Shown: positions 1-8,843, counted from the stretch's first letter. The stretch is 64,000 nucleotides of DNA from Pseudomonas sp. CROZ-RG-20F-R04-15 (GCF_022662375.1 NZ_JAKNQL010000005.1:248001-312000); one strand, 5' to 3'. Notes: generated from the letters alone by a model not told the origin. Translations and numbers: made by a program.

Positions 1-1562
1 ACGCCGTCGCGCGTAAATTGCTGGAAGAGCAATACGCGCCAAGCCTGGTGGTCGGCCATCCAATCAGCGGCGGTGCGCCGGTGGTGTTCGAACCGCACCC
101 GACGTACGAAAACCTCTTCGGCCGTATCGAATACACCACCGATCAGGGCGCGCTTTACACCACTTATCGTCAGTTGCGTCCGGGCGCCTTGCACCGCGCC
201 AACGGTGGCTTCCTGATCCTTGAAGCGGAAAAAATGCTCAGCGAGCCGTTCGTGTGGGATGCGCTGAAACGCGCCCTGCAATCGCGCAAACTGAAGATGG
301 AATCGCCGCTGGGCGAGATGGGTCGTTTCGCCACCGTGACCCTCAACCCGCAGCACATTCCGTTGCAGGTCAAAGTCATCATCATCGGTGCGCGGTCGCT
401 GTACTACACGCTGCAAGACCTCGATCCGGACTTCCAGGAGATGTTCCGCGTTCTGGTCGACTTCGACGAAGACATTCCGATGGTCGACGAGAGCCTTGAG
501 CAATTTGCCCAGCTGTTGAAAACCCGTACTTCGGAAGAAGGCATGGCGCCGCTGACTGCCGATGCGGTGGCGCGTCTGGCGACCTACAGCGCACGTTTGG
601 CCGAGCACCAAGGGCGTTTGTCGGCGCGCATCGGTGATCTGTTCCAACTGGTCAGCGAAGCGGATTTCATTCGTCATCTGGCCGGCGATGAAATGACCGA
701 TGCCGGGCACATCGAGCGTGCACTGAAAGCCAAAGCCACGCGCACCGGACGTGTGTCGGCGCGGATTCTCGACGACATGCTCGCCGGGATCATTCTGATC
801 GACACCGATGGTGCGGCAGTCGGCAAGTGCAACGGGCTGACCGTGCTCGAAGTCGGCGATTCGGCGTTCGGTGTGCCGGCGCGGATTTCCGCTACGGTGT
901 ATCCGGGCGGCAGCGGCATCGTCGACATCGAGCGTGAGGTCAACCTCGGTCAGCCGATCCACTCCAAAGGCGTGATGATCCTCACCGGGTATCTGGGCAG
1001 CCGTTACGCCCAGGAATTCCCGCTGGCGATTTCCGCGAGCATCGCGCTGGAGCAATCCTACGGTTACGTCGATGGCGACAGTGCGTCGCTGGGTGAGGCG
1101 TGCACGCTGATTTCGGCGCTGTCGAAAACCCCGCTCAAGCAATGCTTTGCGATCACCGGTTCGATCAACCAGTTCGGCGAAGTGCAGGCAGTCGGTGGGG
1201 TCAACGAGAAGATCGAAGGCTTCTTCCGTCTCTGCGAAGCGCGCGGGCTGACCGGCGAGCAGGGCGCAATCATTCCGCAGGCCAACGTCGCCACGCTGAT
1301 GCTCGATGAGAAAGTGCTGGCGGCGGTGCGTGCCGGGCAGTTCCACGTGTACGCAGTGCGTCAGGCCGACGAGGCGTTGAGTCTGCTGGTCGGTGAACCA
1401 GCCGGGGAGCCGAATGCCGATGGCGAATTCCCGGAAGGCAGCATCAACGCACGGGTGGTCGAGCGCTTGCGCGACATCGCCGAAATGATCAGCGAAGAAG
1501 ACCTAAAGGAAGCCGAGAAGGAGTTGGCCCAGGAAGCGCTGGCCGAAGCCAAACCGGCCTAA
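1..1562 (+). CDS. Lon-type (S16) ATP-dependent protease, 3' part; 5' end outside the window
   Basis: The reading frame is open from the first bases, so the start lies upstream; about 519 codons are visible. The C-terminal half is an S16 Lon protease domain: the GDSAS motif (serine codon at 1080) matches the catalytic serine site and NEK (lysine codon at 1209) the catalytic lysine, giving the Ser-Lys dyad. The part before it fits the AAA+/LonB-like region, with helicase-like motifs such as LDPDFQEMFRVLVDFDEDIP. The family degrades proteins in the cytoplasm using ATP. It differs from classical Lon in this N-terminal region and corresponds, by order, to the probable protease PA4576 of P. aeruginosa (from memory). 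A REP hairpin pair starts 19 nt after the stop, with no U-tract terminator. Confidence 0.88.
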   Translation, partial: AVARKLLEEQYAPSLVVGHPISGGAPVVFEPHPTYENLFGRIEYTTDQGALYTTYRQLRPGALHRANGGFLILEAEKMLSEPFVWDALKRALQSRKLKMESPLGEMGRFATVTLNPQHIPLQVKVIIIGARSLYYTLQDLDPDFQEMFRVLVDFDEDIPMVDESLEQFAQLLKTRTSEEGMAPLTADAVARLATYSARLAEHQGRLSARIGDLFQLVSEADFIRHLAGDEMTDAGHIERALKAKATRTGRVSARILDDMLAGIILIDTDGAAVGKCNGLTVLEVGDSAFGVPARISATVYPGGSGIVDIEREVNLGQPIHSKGVMILTGYLGSRYAQEFPLAISASIALEQSYGYVDGDSASLGEACTLISALSKTPLKQCFAITGSINQFGEVQAVGGVNEKIEGFFRLCEARGLTGEQGAIIPQANVATLMLDEKVLAAVRAGQFHVYAVRQADEALSLLVGEPAGEPNADGEFPEGSINARVVERLRDIAEMISEEDLKEAEKELAQEALAEAKPA

Positions 1563-1873
1563 GCCTTAACGCGGTCAAAACTGTGGGAGCGAGCCTGCTC
1601 GCGAAAGCGTTGTATCAGACGACGAATAAGTTGCCTGACACTCCGCATTCGCGAGCAGGCTCGCTCCCACATTTGTTTGGTGTGAATCCATCGGAAATTC
1701 GCCACAACTCTGGCGCCAATATTCACACAATGACCATTCGGCGCCTTCTGGTTCCATTCGGCTTGCGCGGCAGACTTTTCTTCTATTCTCAGCTCAAGGA
1801 TATCGACAGTATCACTGGATCGAGCCAGTCCTCCCGTGGGGGCTGAATACCGGCTTCACCGAGGGTCGCCGCC
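1563..1873. other. Intergenic stretch of about 310 bases
   Basis: Apart from the REP pair at 1582-1671, this stretch holds no convincing gene. The rest (about 1672-1873) presumably carries the promoter and leader of the downstream small gene; a weak TTGCGC/TATTCT pair near 1764-1790 is the best candidate I see, and it is not strong. Confidence 0.4.
1582..1671. repeat. REP hairpin pair (REPIN-like), G-type
   Basis: Two inverted copies of a short imperfect palindrome (left arm TGTGGGAGCGAGCCTGCTCG, right arm its reverse complement) flank about 45 bases of variable sequence. It starts 19 nt after the stop of the Lon-type protease gene. Family knowledge: such paired REP sequences in Pseudomonas form long hairpins and are spread by RAYT-type transposases; no such gene is in this window. 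Confidence 0.92.
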
Positions 1874-2194
1874 ATGTCGCGCAACCTCTGTCTCACCCGT
1901 CAATGCCTGGGTCTGGTGACCCGAATCGAATGCGCCATCAAGCCGTTGGCCGGCGATAACGGTATGTGGACGCTGCTCTTCGCTGCCGGCATGGCCGGCG
2001 AACAACCTTCCGCCATCAAGGCCCAGGGCCCGTTTCATGGGCCGGTCGCCGCCGAATCGATACTCGACACCATTGTCGAAAGCCTGACGCTGCATGGCTA
2101 CGAACTGGCCGACGATCCACAGATCTGGAGCCTGCACCTGCAAGCCCAGCTGCGGCAGATCAACGGTGGACGTGGCCGCAGCCTCAACAGTTAG
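1874..2194 (+). CDS. Small conserved-looking protein of unknown function (106 aa)
   Basis: I do not recognise a domain. The frame has strong G/C preference at third codon positions, as real Pseudomonas genes do, and a plausible ATG at 1874. The product is soluble, about 11 kDa, with no signal peptide or membrane segment; the C-terminal half (residues ~60-100) is predicted helical with many Leu, Gln and Asp. It sits alone between a REP pair and the convergent lipoprotein gene, overlapping that gene's stop by 4 nt. Function unknown. Confidence 0.6.
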   Translation: MSRNLCLTRQCLGLVTRIECAIKPLAGDNGMWTLLFAAGMAGEQPSAIKAQGPFHGPVAAESILDTIVESLTLHGYELADDPQIWSLHLQAQLRQINGGRGRSLNS

Positions 2195-4020
2195 TGCGCA
2201 GTGCCGGCCACTGGCGCCTTGTCGAGCTTGACCTCAAAGCCGTATTGCACGGTGGCGAGGTCGGTTCGCTGATAGGTTTCCACGTGGCTCGGGCGGCCAT
2301 AAAAATAATGCACGCCAAACAACGCCGGGCCTTCTGCGCTCGCATCATGGCTGACCGAAAGAATCTGCTTGAGATAGTTGCCGCTGTCATCCTTGACGAA
2401 GAAACGCCATTCATTGGGTGGAAACAGTTTCAGGTCCACCACCAGCAGGTTGTTCTTGATCTCCAGGCCTTTGGGCAGGGACTTGGCGTCGTACGTCTGT
2501 TTGGCCACTGTGGCGAGAAACAGCGGCATTGAGCCGACGGCAATCGCCGGGGTTTCCGGGAACAGATTCAAGTCGTAAGTGATCGTCGCGCGCAGCGGAT
2601 CGACTTGATACGCCTCGGGCGGCAGCTCGATCGGCTCATCGAGTTTGCCACTGCGCTTTTCGGTGAAAAACGTGACGGGGCTGACCCCCGGACTGAAATC
2701 ATCGCCCAGCAATTCATCGTTGAACGTGCGGCGATGGGAGAACTCGATGCGGGCAGCGCTCGGTTCTTCTACGGATTGATGGATGCGAATGCCGGCCTTC
2801 AGTTGTTCTTCGGTCAGGCTCGCGCCCTTGAGCCAGTTGACTGCCAGGTCGTCATAAACCGTTACTGACGGATCCAGCGGCTGGATGGTTTTCTCCGTGG
2901 TGTGCTGATTGAACGTGCGAATCGGCAGATCCAGCGGTTTACGCGTCACGGTCGCCGAGGAGAAATCCAGCACGCTGACTTCGAGGGTATCGATCGGGCC
3001 GTTGAAATAGACCTTGTTGTAACGACGCGGATGTTTCTCCTCGAATGCCTGCTGCTCTTGCGTGAGCTGCTTTTCCAACGCATCGCTCCAGCTCTTCTGT
3101 TGCTGCAGGGATGCCAGTTGTTTCTCGTAGAAGGCCACTTGCTCCGGACTTTCGTTGATCGAGCCGGCACGCACCAGATACTGACCGGTTTTATCGCGGG
3201 CCTGCACGATCATCGGGTTGAGCTGGGCCTCGGCGACTTCTGCGGCCAGCGGCAGGCTGTTGCTGAACTCGACTTCGGCGTAGTCCTTTTCAAGCTTCAG
3301 CAGTTTGACGCTGAGGTTGTCGTTGGTGCGGGTCTGGCCGACGTCCTTTTGCGTCAGGTCGAAGCTGTACAAGCGGCGTGGGGCGATGACTTCGATCCGG
3401 CCTTGCAGGCTGACCGGTTGCGGCAGGGTCTTTTTGTCCACGTCCAGTCCGTCAATGAACGGGTAGGTCACGGTCAGGTCGTCGGGGTTGGTGACGTTGG
3501 AACTGGAGGGGCTGAGCTGGATGCCCGGATCGGTTTCCGACCATTCCGGCTGGTAAGCGATCACGCGTTTGTTGCTCAACGTTACCGACTGCCATTCCAC
3601 GCCATGGGGAAACAGGAAACCGCCGGGAATATTCAGGTTGAACGGGAACACCGGTTGCAAGTCGGTGAGGTAATCGGAGCTGGCGTCCTTGTGCAGCACG
3701 AACAGGCCATTGATAAAGGTATCGACCAGTGTCTGCGGGACGGGGTAATGCTTGAGCACGGCGAGCGCGTCTTCGCCGTATTCGGTGCGCGGCGGATTGT
3801 CGCTGAGCTTGAGCTGCGCCCGTTCAAGCAACAGCAGTGAACCGCCGAGTTCGGTGATGACGTCCTTGAGCTTCGGATCGGTGATAGCGTCCAGCGACTG
3901 TTCGAACTTTGCGGTCTTTTCTTCGAGGCTGGTCGCGTGTTTCTCGTCGCCGGGCGAGCAACCGCTGATCAACAGAGCAAGGCAGATTCCGGCCGTCGTT
4001 ATCGGTAATCGCACATCCAT
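2191..4020 (-). CDS. Large outer-envelope lipoprotein of unknown function (609 aa)
   Basis: The N-terminus is a typical lipoprotein signal: two charged residues, a hydrophobic stretch and the lipobox LISGC, so the mature protein should begin at Cys ~20 and be lipid-anchored after LspA cleavage. The rest is hydrophilic with alternating beta-type segments and one charged helical stretch around residues 290-330 (rich in Q, E and K). I know no domain for it. ATG at 4020 is preferred over the GTG at 4026 because AGGA lies about 9 nt upstream of the ATG. It is a single-gene unit, convergent with a small gene. By position it may correspond to a hypothetical gene next to the Lon-type protease in other pseudomonads. 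Confidence 0.75.
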   Translation of the reverse strand: MDVRLPITTAGICLALLISGCSPGDEKHATSLEEKTAKFEQSLDAITDPKLKDVITELGGSLLLLERAQLKLSDNPPRTEYGEDALAVLKHYPVPQTLVDTFINGLFVLHKDASSDYLTDLQPVFPFNLNIPGGFLFPHGVEWQSVTLSNKRVIAYQPEWSETDPGIQLSPSSSNVTNPDDLTVTYPFIDGLDVDKKTLPQPVSLQGRIEVIAPRRLYSFDLTQKDVGQTRTNDNLSVKLLKLEKDYAEVEFSNSLPLAAEVAEAQLNPMIVQARDKTGQYLVRAGSINESPEQVAFYEKQLASLQQQKSWSDALEKQLTQEQQAFEEKHPRRYNKVYFNGPIDTLEVSVLDFSSATVTRKPLDLPIRTFNQHTTEKTIQPLDPSVTVYDDLAVNWLKGASLTEEQLKAGIRIHQSVEEPSAARIEFSHRRTFNDELLGDDFSPGVSPVTFFTEKRSGKLDEPIELPPEAYQVDPLRATITYDLNLFPETPAIAVGSMPLFLATVAKQTYDAKSLPKGLEIKNNLLVVDLKLFPPNEWRFFVKDDSGNYLKQILSVSHDASAEGPALFGVHYFYGRPSHVETYQRTDLATVQYGFEVKLDKAPVAGTAH

Positions 4021-4137
4021 TTCCACACGTCCTGTCTGCAGTCACTGGGCTGTCAATGGTTTGGACACTAGCAGAAAAAAATCACCCACACGCGCAGGTG
4101 GCGGATTTTTGGGCAGTTTCTGGCTGTCACAGGGGGC

Positions 4138-4146
4138 TGGTATACT
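4138..4146 (+). promoter_or_regulatory. Extended -10 promoter for the UPF0114 gene
   Basis: TGGTATACT is a near-perfect extended -10 element (TGn-TATAAT type), 36 nt before the start codon. No good -35 is seen at 17 nt, which is usual for extended -10 promoters. It lies in the intergenic region between two divergent genes. Confidence 0.5.
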
Positions 4147-4181
4147 CGCCGCCATTTCCAGCCCCCCATGTGTGAGATTCA

Positions 4182-4670
4182 ATGGAACGCTTTATCGAAA
4201 ACGCAATGTACGCCTCGCGCTGGCTGCTGGCGCCGATCTATATCGGGCTGTCCCTCGGACTGCTGGCGCTGGCACTGAAATTTTTCCAGGAAGTTTTCCA
4301 CATCCTGCCCAACGTGTTCTCGATGGCCGAATCGGAGTTGATTCTGGTGCTGCTGTCGTTGATCGACATGGCGCTGGTTGGCGGCCTGTTGGTGATGGTG
4401 ATGATTTCCGGCTACGAGAACTTCGTCTCTGAACTGAACATCGATGAAGGCAAGGAAAAGCTCAGCTGGCTCGGTACCATGGACTCTTCGTCACTGAAGA
4501 TGAAAGTCGCGGCTTCGATCGTGGCGATTTCTTCGATCCACTTGCTGCGCATCTTCATGGATGCCAAGAACGTCGATCCCGAGCACTTGATGTGGTACGT
4601 GATCATCCACATGACTTTTGTGGTCTCGGCGTTCGCCATGGGTTACCTCGACAAGGTCACCAAGCACTGA
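4182..4670 (+). CDS. UPF0114 (YqhA) family inner-membrane protein
   Basis: The 162-aa product has the UPF0114/YqhA signature at its start ([20 protein letters not shown]) and about four hydrophobic segments (residues ~12-32, ~45-80, ~108-128, ~136-155). Family function is not established; it is an inner-membrane protein. Length is the usual one. The gene has its own extended -10 promoter upstream and a strong hairpin terminator downstream, so it is probably monocistronic. Confidence 0.88.
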   Translation: MERFIENAMYASRWLLAPIYIGLSLGLLALALKFFQEVFHILPNVFSMAESELILVLLSLIDMALVGGLLVMVMISGYENFVSELNIDEGKEKLSWLGTMDSSSLKMKVAASIVAISSIHLLRIFMDAKNVDPEHLMWYVIIHMTFVVSAFAMGYLDKVTKH

Positions 4671-4692
4671 TCCACCGCTGATCAATGCGAAA

Positions 4693-4733
4693 ACACCGCC
4701 CGTCTGTTGCGAAACAGACGGGCGGTGTCGTTT
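4693..4733 (+). terminator. Intrinsic terminator after the UPF0114 gene
   Basis: A 16-bp perfect stem (ACACCGCCCGTCTGTT with its complement at 4713-4728) around a 4-nt loop, followed by a short T run. It starts 22 nt after the stop codon. The short T run makes it less canonical than others in the window. Confidence 0.75.
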
Positions 4734-4805
4734 GTGGCTTGTGCTTTGTGGCGCGCGGGCATATCCCTGTAGAGGTCTTGAGTCGCCACGGCATGAGGTG
4801 TGTTC

Positions 4806-5111
4806 ATGAACCTGCAAGAGTTGAATGCGTTTGCCATCGCCAGGAAGGTTGATGAGTTGAACCTGATCTCCATGGAAGGCGGGATTTATCTGCTCGAGGC
4901 ACGGATGCACGGCGCGGCGTATCCACTGAGAGATCCCAAGGGCAACATGCTGACGCTGCGCTCGGTGGAGCATGCGCGGGATTTGCTGCATGCGTTTCCG
5001 GTGCTGCCGTTCAACCTTGTACACACCTCGGTACACGATGAAATGTGTGGTCTGGGCGCCAGTGGCGAGGAAAGCCTGAAGGTGCCGCTGGCCTGGCCTT
5101 CAGCCCTGTAG
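4806..5111 (+). CDS. DUF6482-type small protein
   Basis: A 101-aa soluble protein beginning MNLQELNAFAIARKVDEL; I place it in the DUF6482 group from memory, with moderate confidence. Function unknown. ATG at 4806 is chosen over an in-frame GTG at 4800. No signal peptide or membrane segment. It sits directly upstream of fklB (122 nt apart, same strand), which matches the order PA4573-PA4572 that I recall, so co-transcription is possible. Confidence 0.7.
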   Translation: MNLQELNAFAIARKVDELNLISMEGGIYLLEARMHGAAYPLRDPKGNMLTLRSVEHARDLLHAFPVLPFNLVHTSVHDEMCGLGASGEESLKVPLAWPSAL

Positions 5112-5233
5112 GCGTTGCGCGCCATCGCCGGAACATCTGTGCTAGTCTGCTCGCCCTTTTGGTTCCGGGCGCGCCGGGACGCGCTGTGCACGCACGGCAA
5201 GTCCTGAGGCCGTCCGCACAGCGGAGCAGTGTC

Positions 5234-5851
5234 ATGTCCGAAGTAAATCTGTCCACCGACGAAACCCGCGTCAGCTACGGCATCGGCCGTCAGCTGGGTG
5301 ACCAGCTGCGCGACAACCCGCCACCGGGCGTTAGCCTGGACGCGATCCTGGCTGGACTGACCGACGCGTTCGCCGGTAAGGAAAGCCGTGTGGGTCAGGA
5401 AGAAATGTCCGCCAGCTTCAAGGTTATCCGCGAAATCATGCAAGCCGAAGCGGCTGCCAAAGCTGAAGCGGCTGCTGGCGAAGGCCTGGCCTTCCTGGCT
5501 GAAAACGCCAAGCGTGACGGCATCACCACCCTGGCTTCCGGTCTGCAATTCGAAGTGCTGACCCAGGGCGAAGGCGCCAAGCCGACCCGTGAAGACCAAG
5601 TGCGTACTCACTACCACGGCACGCTGATCGACGGCACTGTGTTCGACAGCTCCTACGAGCGCGGCCAGCCTGCAGAATTCCCGGTTGGCGGCGTGATCGC
5701 TGGATGGACCGAAGCCCTGCAACTGATGAATGCCGGCAGCAAATGGCGTCTGTACGTGCCGAGCGAACTGGCTTACGGCGCTCAAGGCGTTGGCAGCATC
5801 CCGCCGCACAGCGTTCTGGTATTCGACGTCGAGCTGCTGGACGTTCTGTAA
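5234..5851 (+). CDS. fklB: FKBP-type peptidyl-prolyl cis-trans isomerase FklB
   Basis: The 205-aa product has an N-terminal FKBP dimerisation domain (residues ~5-90, helical, Ala/Glu rich) and a C-terminal FKBP catalytic domain (~100-205) with typical motifs: YHGTLIDGTVFDSSY, the FPVGGVIAGW active-site strand and LAYG. It speeds cis-trans isomerisation of Xaa-Pro bonds and acts as a folding helper. No signal peptide is seen, so it is likely cytoplasmic. The start at 5234 gives the standard FklB N-terminus. A partly degenerate REP pair follows the stop by 29 nt. Confidence 0.92.
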   Translation: MSEVNLSTDETRVSYGIGRQLGDQLRDNPPPGVSLDAILAGLTDAFAGKESRVGQEEMSASFKVIREIMQAEAAAKAEAAAGEGLAFLAENAKRDGITTLASGLQFEVLTQGEGAKPTREDQVRTHYHGTLIDGTVFDSSYERGQPAEFPVGGVIAGWTEALQLMNAGSKWRLYVPSELAYGAQGVGSIPPHSVLVFDVELLDVL

Positions 5852-5880
5852 TTCCGGGCCTGCCTCGATGGCGGGCTAAT

Positions 5881-5982
5881 GTAGGAGTGAGCCTGCTCCG
5901 GGCGGCGATCCGACGATGGCGTTTTTTCAGTCGACTGATTTGTTGTCTGACACACCGTCATCGCGAGCAGGCTCACTCCTAC
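5881..5982. repeat. REP hairpin pair, A-type, left arm partly decayed
   Basis: Left arm begins GTAGGAGTGAGCCTGCTC and then departs from the pattern (a short different stretch replaces the usual GCGAA); right arm is intact (CGAGCAGGCTCACTCCTAC). It lies between two convergent genes, 29 nt after fklB and 14 nt from the stop of the minus-strand gene. The outer bases are of the GTAGGAGTGA variety, shared only with the element at 11952. Confidence 0.88.
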
Positions 5983-5996
5983 AGTTTTACCGCGTT

Positions 5997-6254
5997 TCAT
6001 ATTTCGATCTTGTGCTGCAGTTCATGGGTCGGGCGCAAGGCCCGGGCGTAGCAGAACAGGAACAGATTGCGCACCAGTTCCTTGAGCACCAGCGGCTCGC
6101 TGGAATTGAGGCTGCTGACGTCCAGATCCCCTTGATCCTGCAGTTCATGCAAGGCTTCCTCTTCAAGCACCGCACAGACTTCGCCGGTCTCCCGATGGAG
6201 GATTCTGAGGTAAGGGTGTGGGCGGTCCAGCCAAGCGTCGATCAGATAAGTCAT
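5997..6254 (-). CDS. Small protein of unknown function, probably iron-regulated (PA4570-like)
   Basis: An 85-aa soluble, acidic protein starting MTYLIDAWLDRPHPYLRIL. ATG at 6254 is chosen over two upstream in-frame ATGs because GGAG lies 9 nt before it. No domain that I can name; no signal peptide. A good Fur box overlaps the presumed -10 element upstream. From memory, the gene in this place in P. aeruginosa (PA4570) is strongly induced when iron is low; I infer the same here. Its stop is 14 nt from a REP pair. Confidence 0.75.
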   Translation of the reverse strand: MTYLIDAWLDRPHPYLRILHRETGEVCAVLEEEALHELQDQGDLDVSSLNSSEPLVLKELVRNLFLFCYARALRPTHELQHKIEI

Positions 6255-6283
6255 GGTTCTCATCTCCATTGAAGGTGTTTGAT

Positions 6284-6302
6284 GAGAATAATTCTTATTA
6301 TC
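6284..6302 (-). promoter_or_regulatory. Fur box
   Basis: Read on the minus strand, GATAATAAGAATTATTCTC matches the 19-bp Fur consensus at 15 of 19 positions. It overlaps the -10 hexamer of the promoter for the small gene at 5997-6254, which is the usual arrangement for iron-dependent repression. Confidence 0.75.
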
Positions 6303-6312
6303 TAAATAGCAA
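6285..6312 (-). promoter_or_regulatory. Sigma-70 promoter of the small Fur-box gene
   Basis: On the minus strand TTGCTA and TATTCT are separated by 16 nt. The -10 lies inside the Fur box. Predicted transcription start is about 24 nt upstream of the start codon. Confidence 0.5.
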
Positions 6313-6460
6313 GCGCCTATTGGCAGATTGTGAATTTTTCCGGGTAAAGATTGCGTAAGGTCAAAACGGCTGGCGTTTGGCTATTTCGCGGTTTTGCTGG
6401 AGCAGAACGGGGAGGGCGAAGCTCCATCCCGCGGCTGGCGCGGGATGGATGACAGCAGAT

Positions 6461-6802
6461 TCAGACCTTTCTGACGAACTCGGATTTGAGTTTCATCGGG
6501 CCGATGCCGTCGATCTTGCAGTCGATGTCGTGGTCGCCATCGCACAGACGGATATTCTTTACCTTGGTGCCGACCTTGACCACCAGCGAGGTGCCCTTGA
6601 CCTTGAGGTCCTTGATCACGGTGATGGTGTCGCCGTCCTGCAGGACGTTGCCGACCGAATCTTTCTTCACGGCATCATCGGACGCCACTTCGGCTTCGCC
6701 ATTGGCGGACCACTCGTGGGCGCACTCCGGGCACACCAGTTGGGTACCGTCTTCGTAGGTGAATTCGGAATTGCATTTCGGGCAGGGTGGCAGCGTGCTC
6801 AC
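6461..6802 (-). CDS. yjdM: Zinc-ribbon protein YjdM (PhnA family)
   Basis: The 113-aa product starts with a zinc ribbon (CPKC at residues ~7-10, CPEC at ~24-27) and continues with the conserved PhnA/YjdM domain ([15 protein letters not shown], ending SEFVRKV). The family was once called alkylphosphonate utilisation protein but its true role is unclear. The start codon is GTG at 6802, supported by AAGGAG 6 nt upstream. Length is normal. Confidence 0.88.
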   Translation of the reverse strand: MSTLPPCPKCNSEFTYEDGTQLVCPECAHEWSANGEAEVASDDAVKKDSVGNVLQDGDTITVIKDLKVKGTSLVVKVGTKVKNIRLCDGDHDIDCKIDGIGPMKLKSEFVRKV

Positions 6803-6884
6803 TAAGGCTCCTTGGGATGTGGATCGCTAAAAGTCGCACATTGTATAGGGTTTTACGCGAGGGAGGGCATAGCGCAGAAACAAC

Positions 6885-6974
6885 TGTGGGAGCGAGCCTG
6901 CTCGCGAAAGCGGTGTGTCAGTCAACATTGATGTCGATTGGCAGATTGCTTTCGCGAGCAGGCTCGCTCCCACA
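6885..6974. repeat. REP hairpin pair, G-type
   Basis: Two inverted arms (TGTGGGAGCGAGCCTGCTCG and complement) around variable sequence. Ends 10 nt from the stop of ispB on the minus strand. No U-tract terminator for ispB is seen. Confidence 0.92.
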
Positions 6975-6984
6975 GTGGGCTGTA

Positions 6985-7953
6985 TCAGTGCGTACGGGCG
7001 ACCGCAAACTCACTCAGTTCAACCAGCGCATCGCGGTATTCGCTGGCCGGCAGCGCATCGAGGCACTTGATCGCACGGGCCACGTAATCACGGGCCAGTT
7101 GCGCGGTGTACTCCAGCGAACCAGACGCTTCCACGGCAATGCGGATGCTTTCCAGATCTTCGATCCCGCCTTTCTGGATCGCCTGACGCACCAGTGCAGC
7201 CTGTTCTGGCGTGCCTTCGCGCATGGTGTAGATCAGCGGCAGGGTCGGTTTGCCTTCGGCCAGATCGTCGCCGACGTTCTTGCCGAGGGTTTCCGCGTCG
7301 CCCTTGTAGTCAAGCAGGTCGTCGACCAGCTGGAAGGCAACGCCCAAGTGATCGCCGAAGGTACGCAGGGCTTCGCTCTGCTCGGCGGTGGCACCGGCCA
7401 GCGCTGCCGCACTGTGGGTCGAGGCTTCGAAGAGCATCGCGGTCTTGCCGCGGATGACTTCCATGTAGGTTTCTTCGGTGGTGCTGGCGTCGCGAACCTT
7501 GGACAGTTGCAGCACTTCGCCTTCGGCGATGATGCGCGTGGCCTGGGAAAGGATCTTCATCACTGGCATCGAGCCCAGTTCGACCATCATTTCGAACGAG
7601 CGCGAATACAGGAAGTCGCCGACCAGCACGCTTGGAGCGTTGCCCCACATGGCGTTGGCGGTCGAGCGGCCACGGCGCATGCCGGACATGTCGACGACGT
7701 CGTCATGCAGCAGGGTCGCGGTGTGCAGGAATTCGATGGTGGCGGCCAGCAGACGCATGTCGTCGCCTTCGCGACCCAGGGCCTTGCCACACAGCAACAC
7801 TAATAAAGGACGCAGACGTTTGCCGCCGGCCGAGGTAATGTAATCGCCGATTTTCGATACCAGCGGTACACGGGAAGTCAGCTGCTTCTTGATGATGCCG
7901 TCGACGGCGCTAAAATCGTCCGCCACCGCGCGGTAGAAAGCTTGGGGTTGCAT
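6985..7953 (-). CDS. ispB: Octaprenyl (polyprenyl) diphosphate synthase
   Basis: A 322-aa trans-prenyltransferase with both aspartate-rich motifs: LHDDVVD near residues 82-88 and VDDLLD near 208-213. It condenses isopentenyl diphosphate onto farnesyl diphosphate to make the ubiquinone side chain, in the cytoplasm. Length matches IspB. The gene is divergent from rplU-rpmA, as in other gammaproteobacteria. The exact chain length (C40 or C45; Pseudomonas mainly uses Q9) cannot be read with certainty from the sequence. Confidence 0.93.
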   Translation of the reverse strand: MQPQAFYRAVADDFSAVDGIIKKQLTSRVPLVSKIGDYITSAGGKRLRPLLVLLCGKALGREGDDMRLLAATIEFLHTATLLHDDVVDMSGMRRGRSTANAMWGNAPSVLVGDFLYSRSFEMMVELGSMPVMKILSQATRIIAEGEVLQLSKVRDASTTEETYMEVIRGKTAMLFEASTHSAAALAGATAEQSEALRTFGDHLGVAFQLVDDLLDYKGDAETLGKNVGDDLAEGKPTLPLIYTMREGTPEQAALVRQAIQKGGIEDLESIRIAVEASGSLEYTAQLARDYVARAIKCLDALPASEYRDALVELSEFAVARTH

Positions 7954-8032
7954 CAGCGAGAGTCGCTCCAGAAGGGTTGCGCGGCATGCTAGGACCCCCG
8001 TCCAGACCTGTCAAGGCGCGATGGACGGCTAC

Positions 8033-8061
8033 TTGCAAGCCTGCCGCGCCTTGCGTACAAT
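8033..8061 (+). promoter_or_regulatory. Sigma-70 promoter for rplU-rpmA
   Basis: TTGCAA and TACAAT with an exact 17-nt spacer, followed by a GC-rich discriminator (CGCGCACC) typical of growth-rate-controlled ribosomal promoters. It gives a leader of about 125 nt before rplU, long enough to hold regulatory structure. Confidence 0.7.
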
Positions 8062-8192
8062 CGCGCACCCTGAACTTCCTGGGCAGCACCTGCCTTACGC
8101 AATTGCAACGGGCCTTCCAGCCTAATGCAGCCATGCCAGCCAATACCTCTTCTTATAAAGAGCTGGGTGAGCAGGATTATCGGAGAAATACC

Positions 8193-8507
8193 ATGTCTTA
8201 TGCAGTAATCGTTACTGGCGGCAAGCAGTACAAAGTCGCCCCGGGTGAATACCTGAAGATCGAAAAACTGGAAATCGCTACCGGCGAATCCGTTACCTTT
8301 GATCGCGTTCTGTTGGTTGCCAATGGCGACGACGTGAATATCGGCGCTCCAGTTGTTGCTGGCGCTACCGTTGTGGCTGAAGTGATCTCCCAAGGTCGTC
8401 ACGATAAAGTCCGCATCATCAAGTTCCGTCGCCGTAAGCACCACATGAAGCGTATGGGCCACCGCCAGTGGTACACCGAGATCAAAATCACCGGTATTCA
8501 GGCTTAA
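8193..8507 (+). CDS. rplU: 50S ribosomal protein L21
   Basis: 104 aa, normal length, with the L21 start [15 protein letters not shown] and the basic RNA-binding region [16 protein letters not shown]. It binds 23S rRNA in the large subunit. The start at 8193 has CGGAG about 8 nt upstream. First gene of rplU-rpmA, 34 nt before rpmA; obgE follows beyond a terminator. Confidence 0.97.
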   Translation: MSYAVIVTGGKQYKVAPGEYLKIEKLEIATGESVTFDRVLLVANGDDVNIGAPVVAGATVVAEVISQGRHDKVRIIKFRRRKHHMKRMGHRQWYTEIKITGIQA

Positions 8508-8541
8508 TTTCAGCCTAATTCCTCACTAGGAGAATTGACTC

Positions 8542-8799
8542 ATGGCACACAAAAAAGCTGGTGGTAGTACCCGTAACGGTCGCGACTCAGAAGCCAAACG
8601 CCTTGGCGTTAAGATGTATGGCGGCCAGAAAATCATTCCGGGCAACATCATCGTGCGTCAGCGCGGCACCCAATTCCACGCTGGCTACGGCGTTGGCATG
8701 GGTAAGGATCACACCCTCTTCGCGAAAATCGAAGGCGTGATCAAGTTTGAAGTAAAAGGCGCGTTCAACCGCCGTTACGTGAGCGTTGTCGCAGCTTAA
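8542..8799 (+). CDS. rpmA: 50S ribosomal protein L27
   Basis: 85 aa. It begins [17 protein letters not shown], the unprocessed type of L27 N-terminus that reaches the peptidyl-transferase centre; no cleavable extension as in Firmicutes. Strong ribosome binding site (AGGAG at 8529-8533). Followed by an intrinsic terminator. Confidence 0.97.
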   Translation: MAHKKAGGSTRNGRDSEAKRLGVKMYGGQKIIPGNIIVRQRGTQFHAGYGVGMGKDHTLFAKIEGVIKFEVKGAFNRRYVSVVAA

Positions 8800-8814
8800 T
8801 TGCGCGATCGCTGG

Positions 8815-8843
8815 AAAAGCCCTGTCTCGCGACGGGGCTTTTT
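8815..8843 (+). terminator. Intrinsic terminator after rpmA
   Basis: AAAAGCCCTGTC pairs over 12 positions (one G-T) with GACGGGGCTTTT around a 4-nt loop, followed by T residues. It separates rplU-rpmA from obgE, so obgE probably has its own promoter or relies on read-through. Confidence 0.85.

Noticed and set aside
1583..1846. Small frames that span REP pairs (similar ones at 39468-39776, 53060-53281 and 61794-62012)
   Set aside because: All share a VGASLLA-like or AGSLP-like string, which is simply the REP sequence translated.
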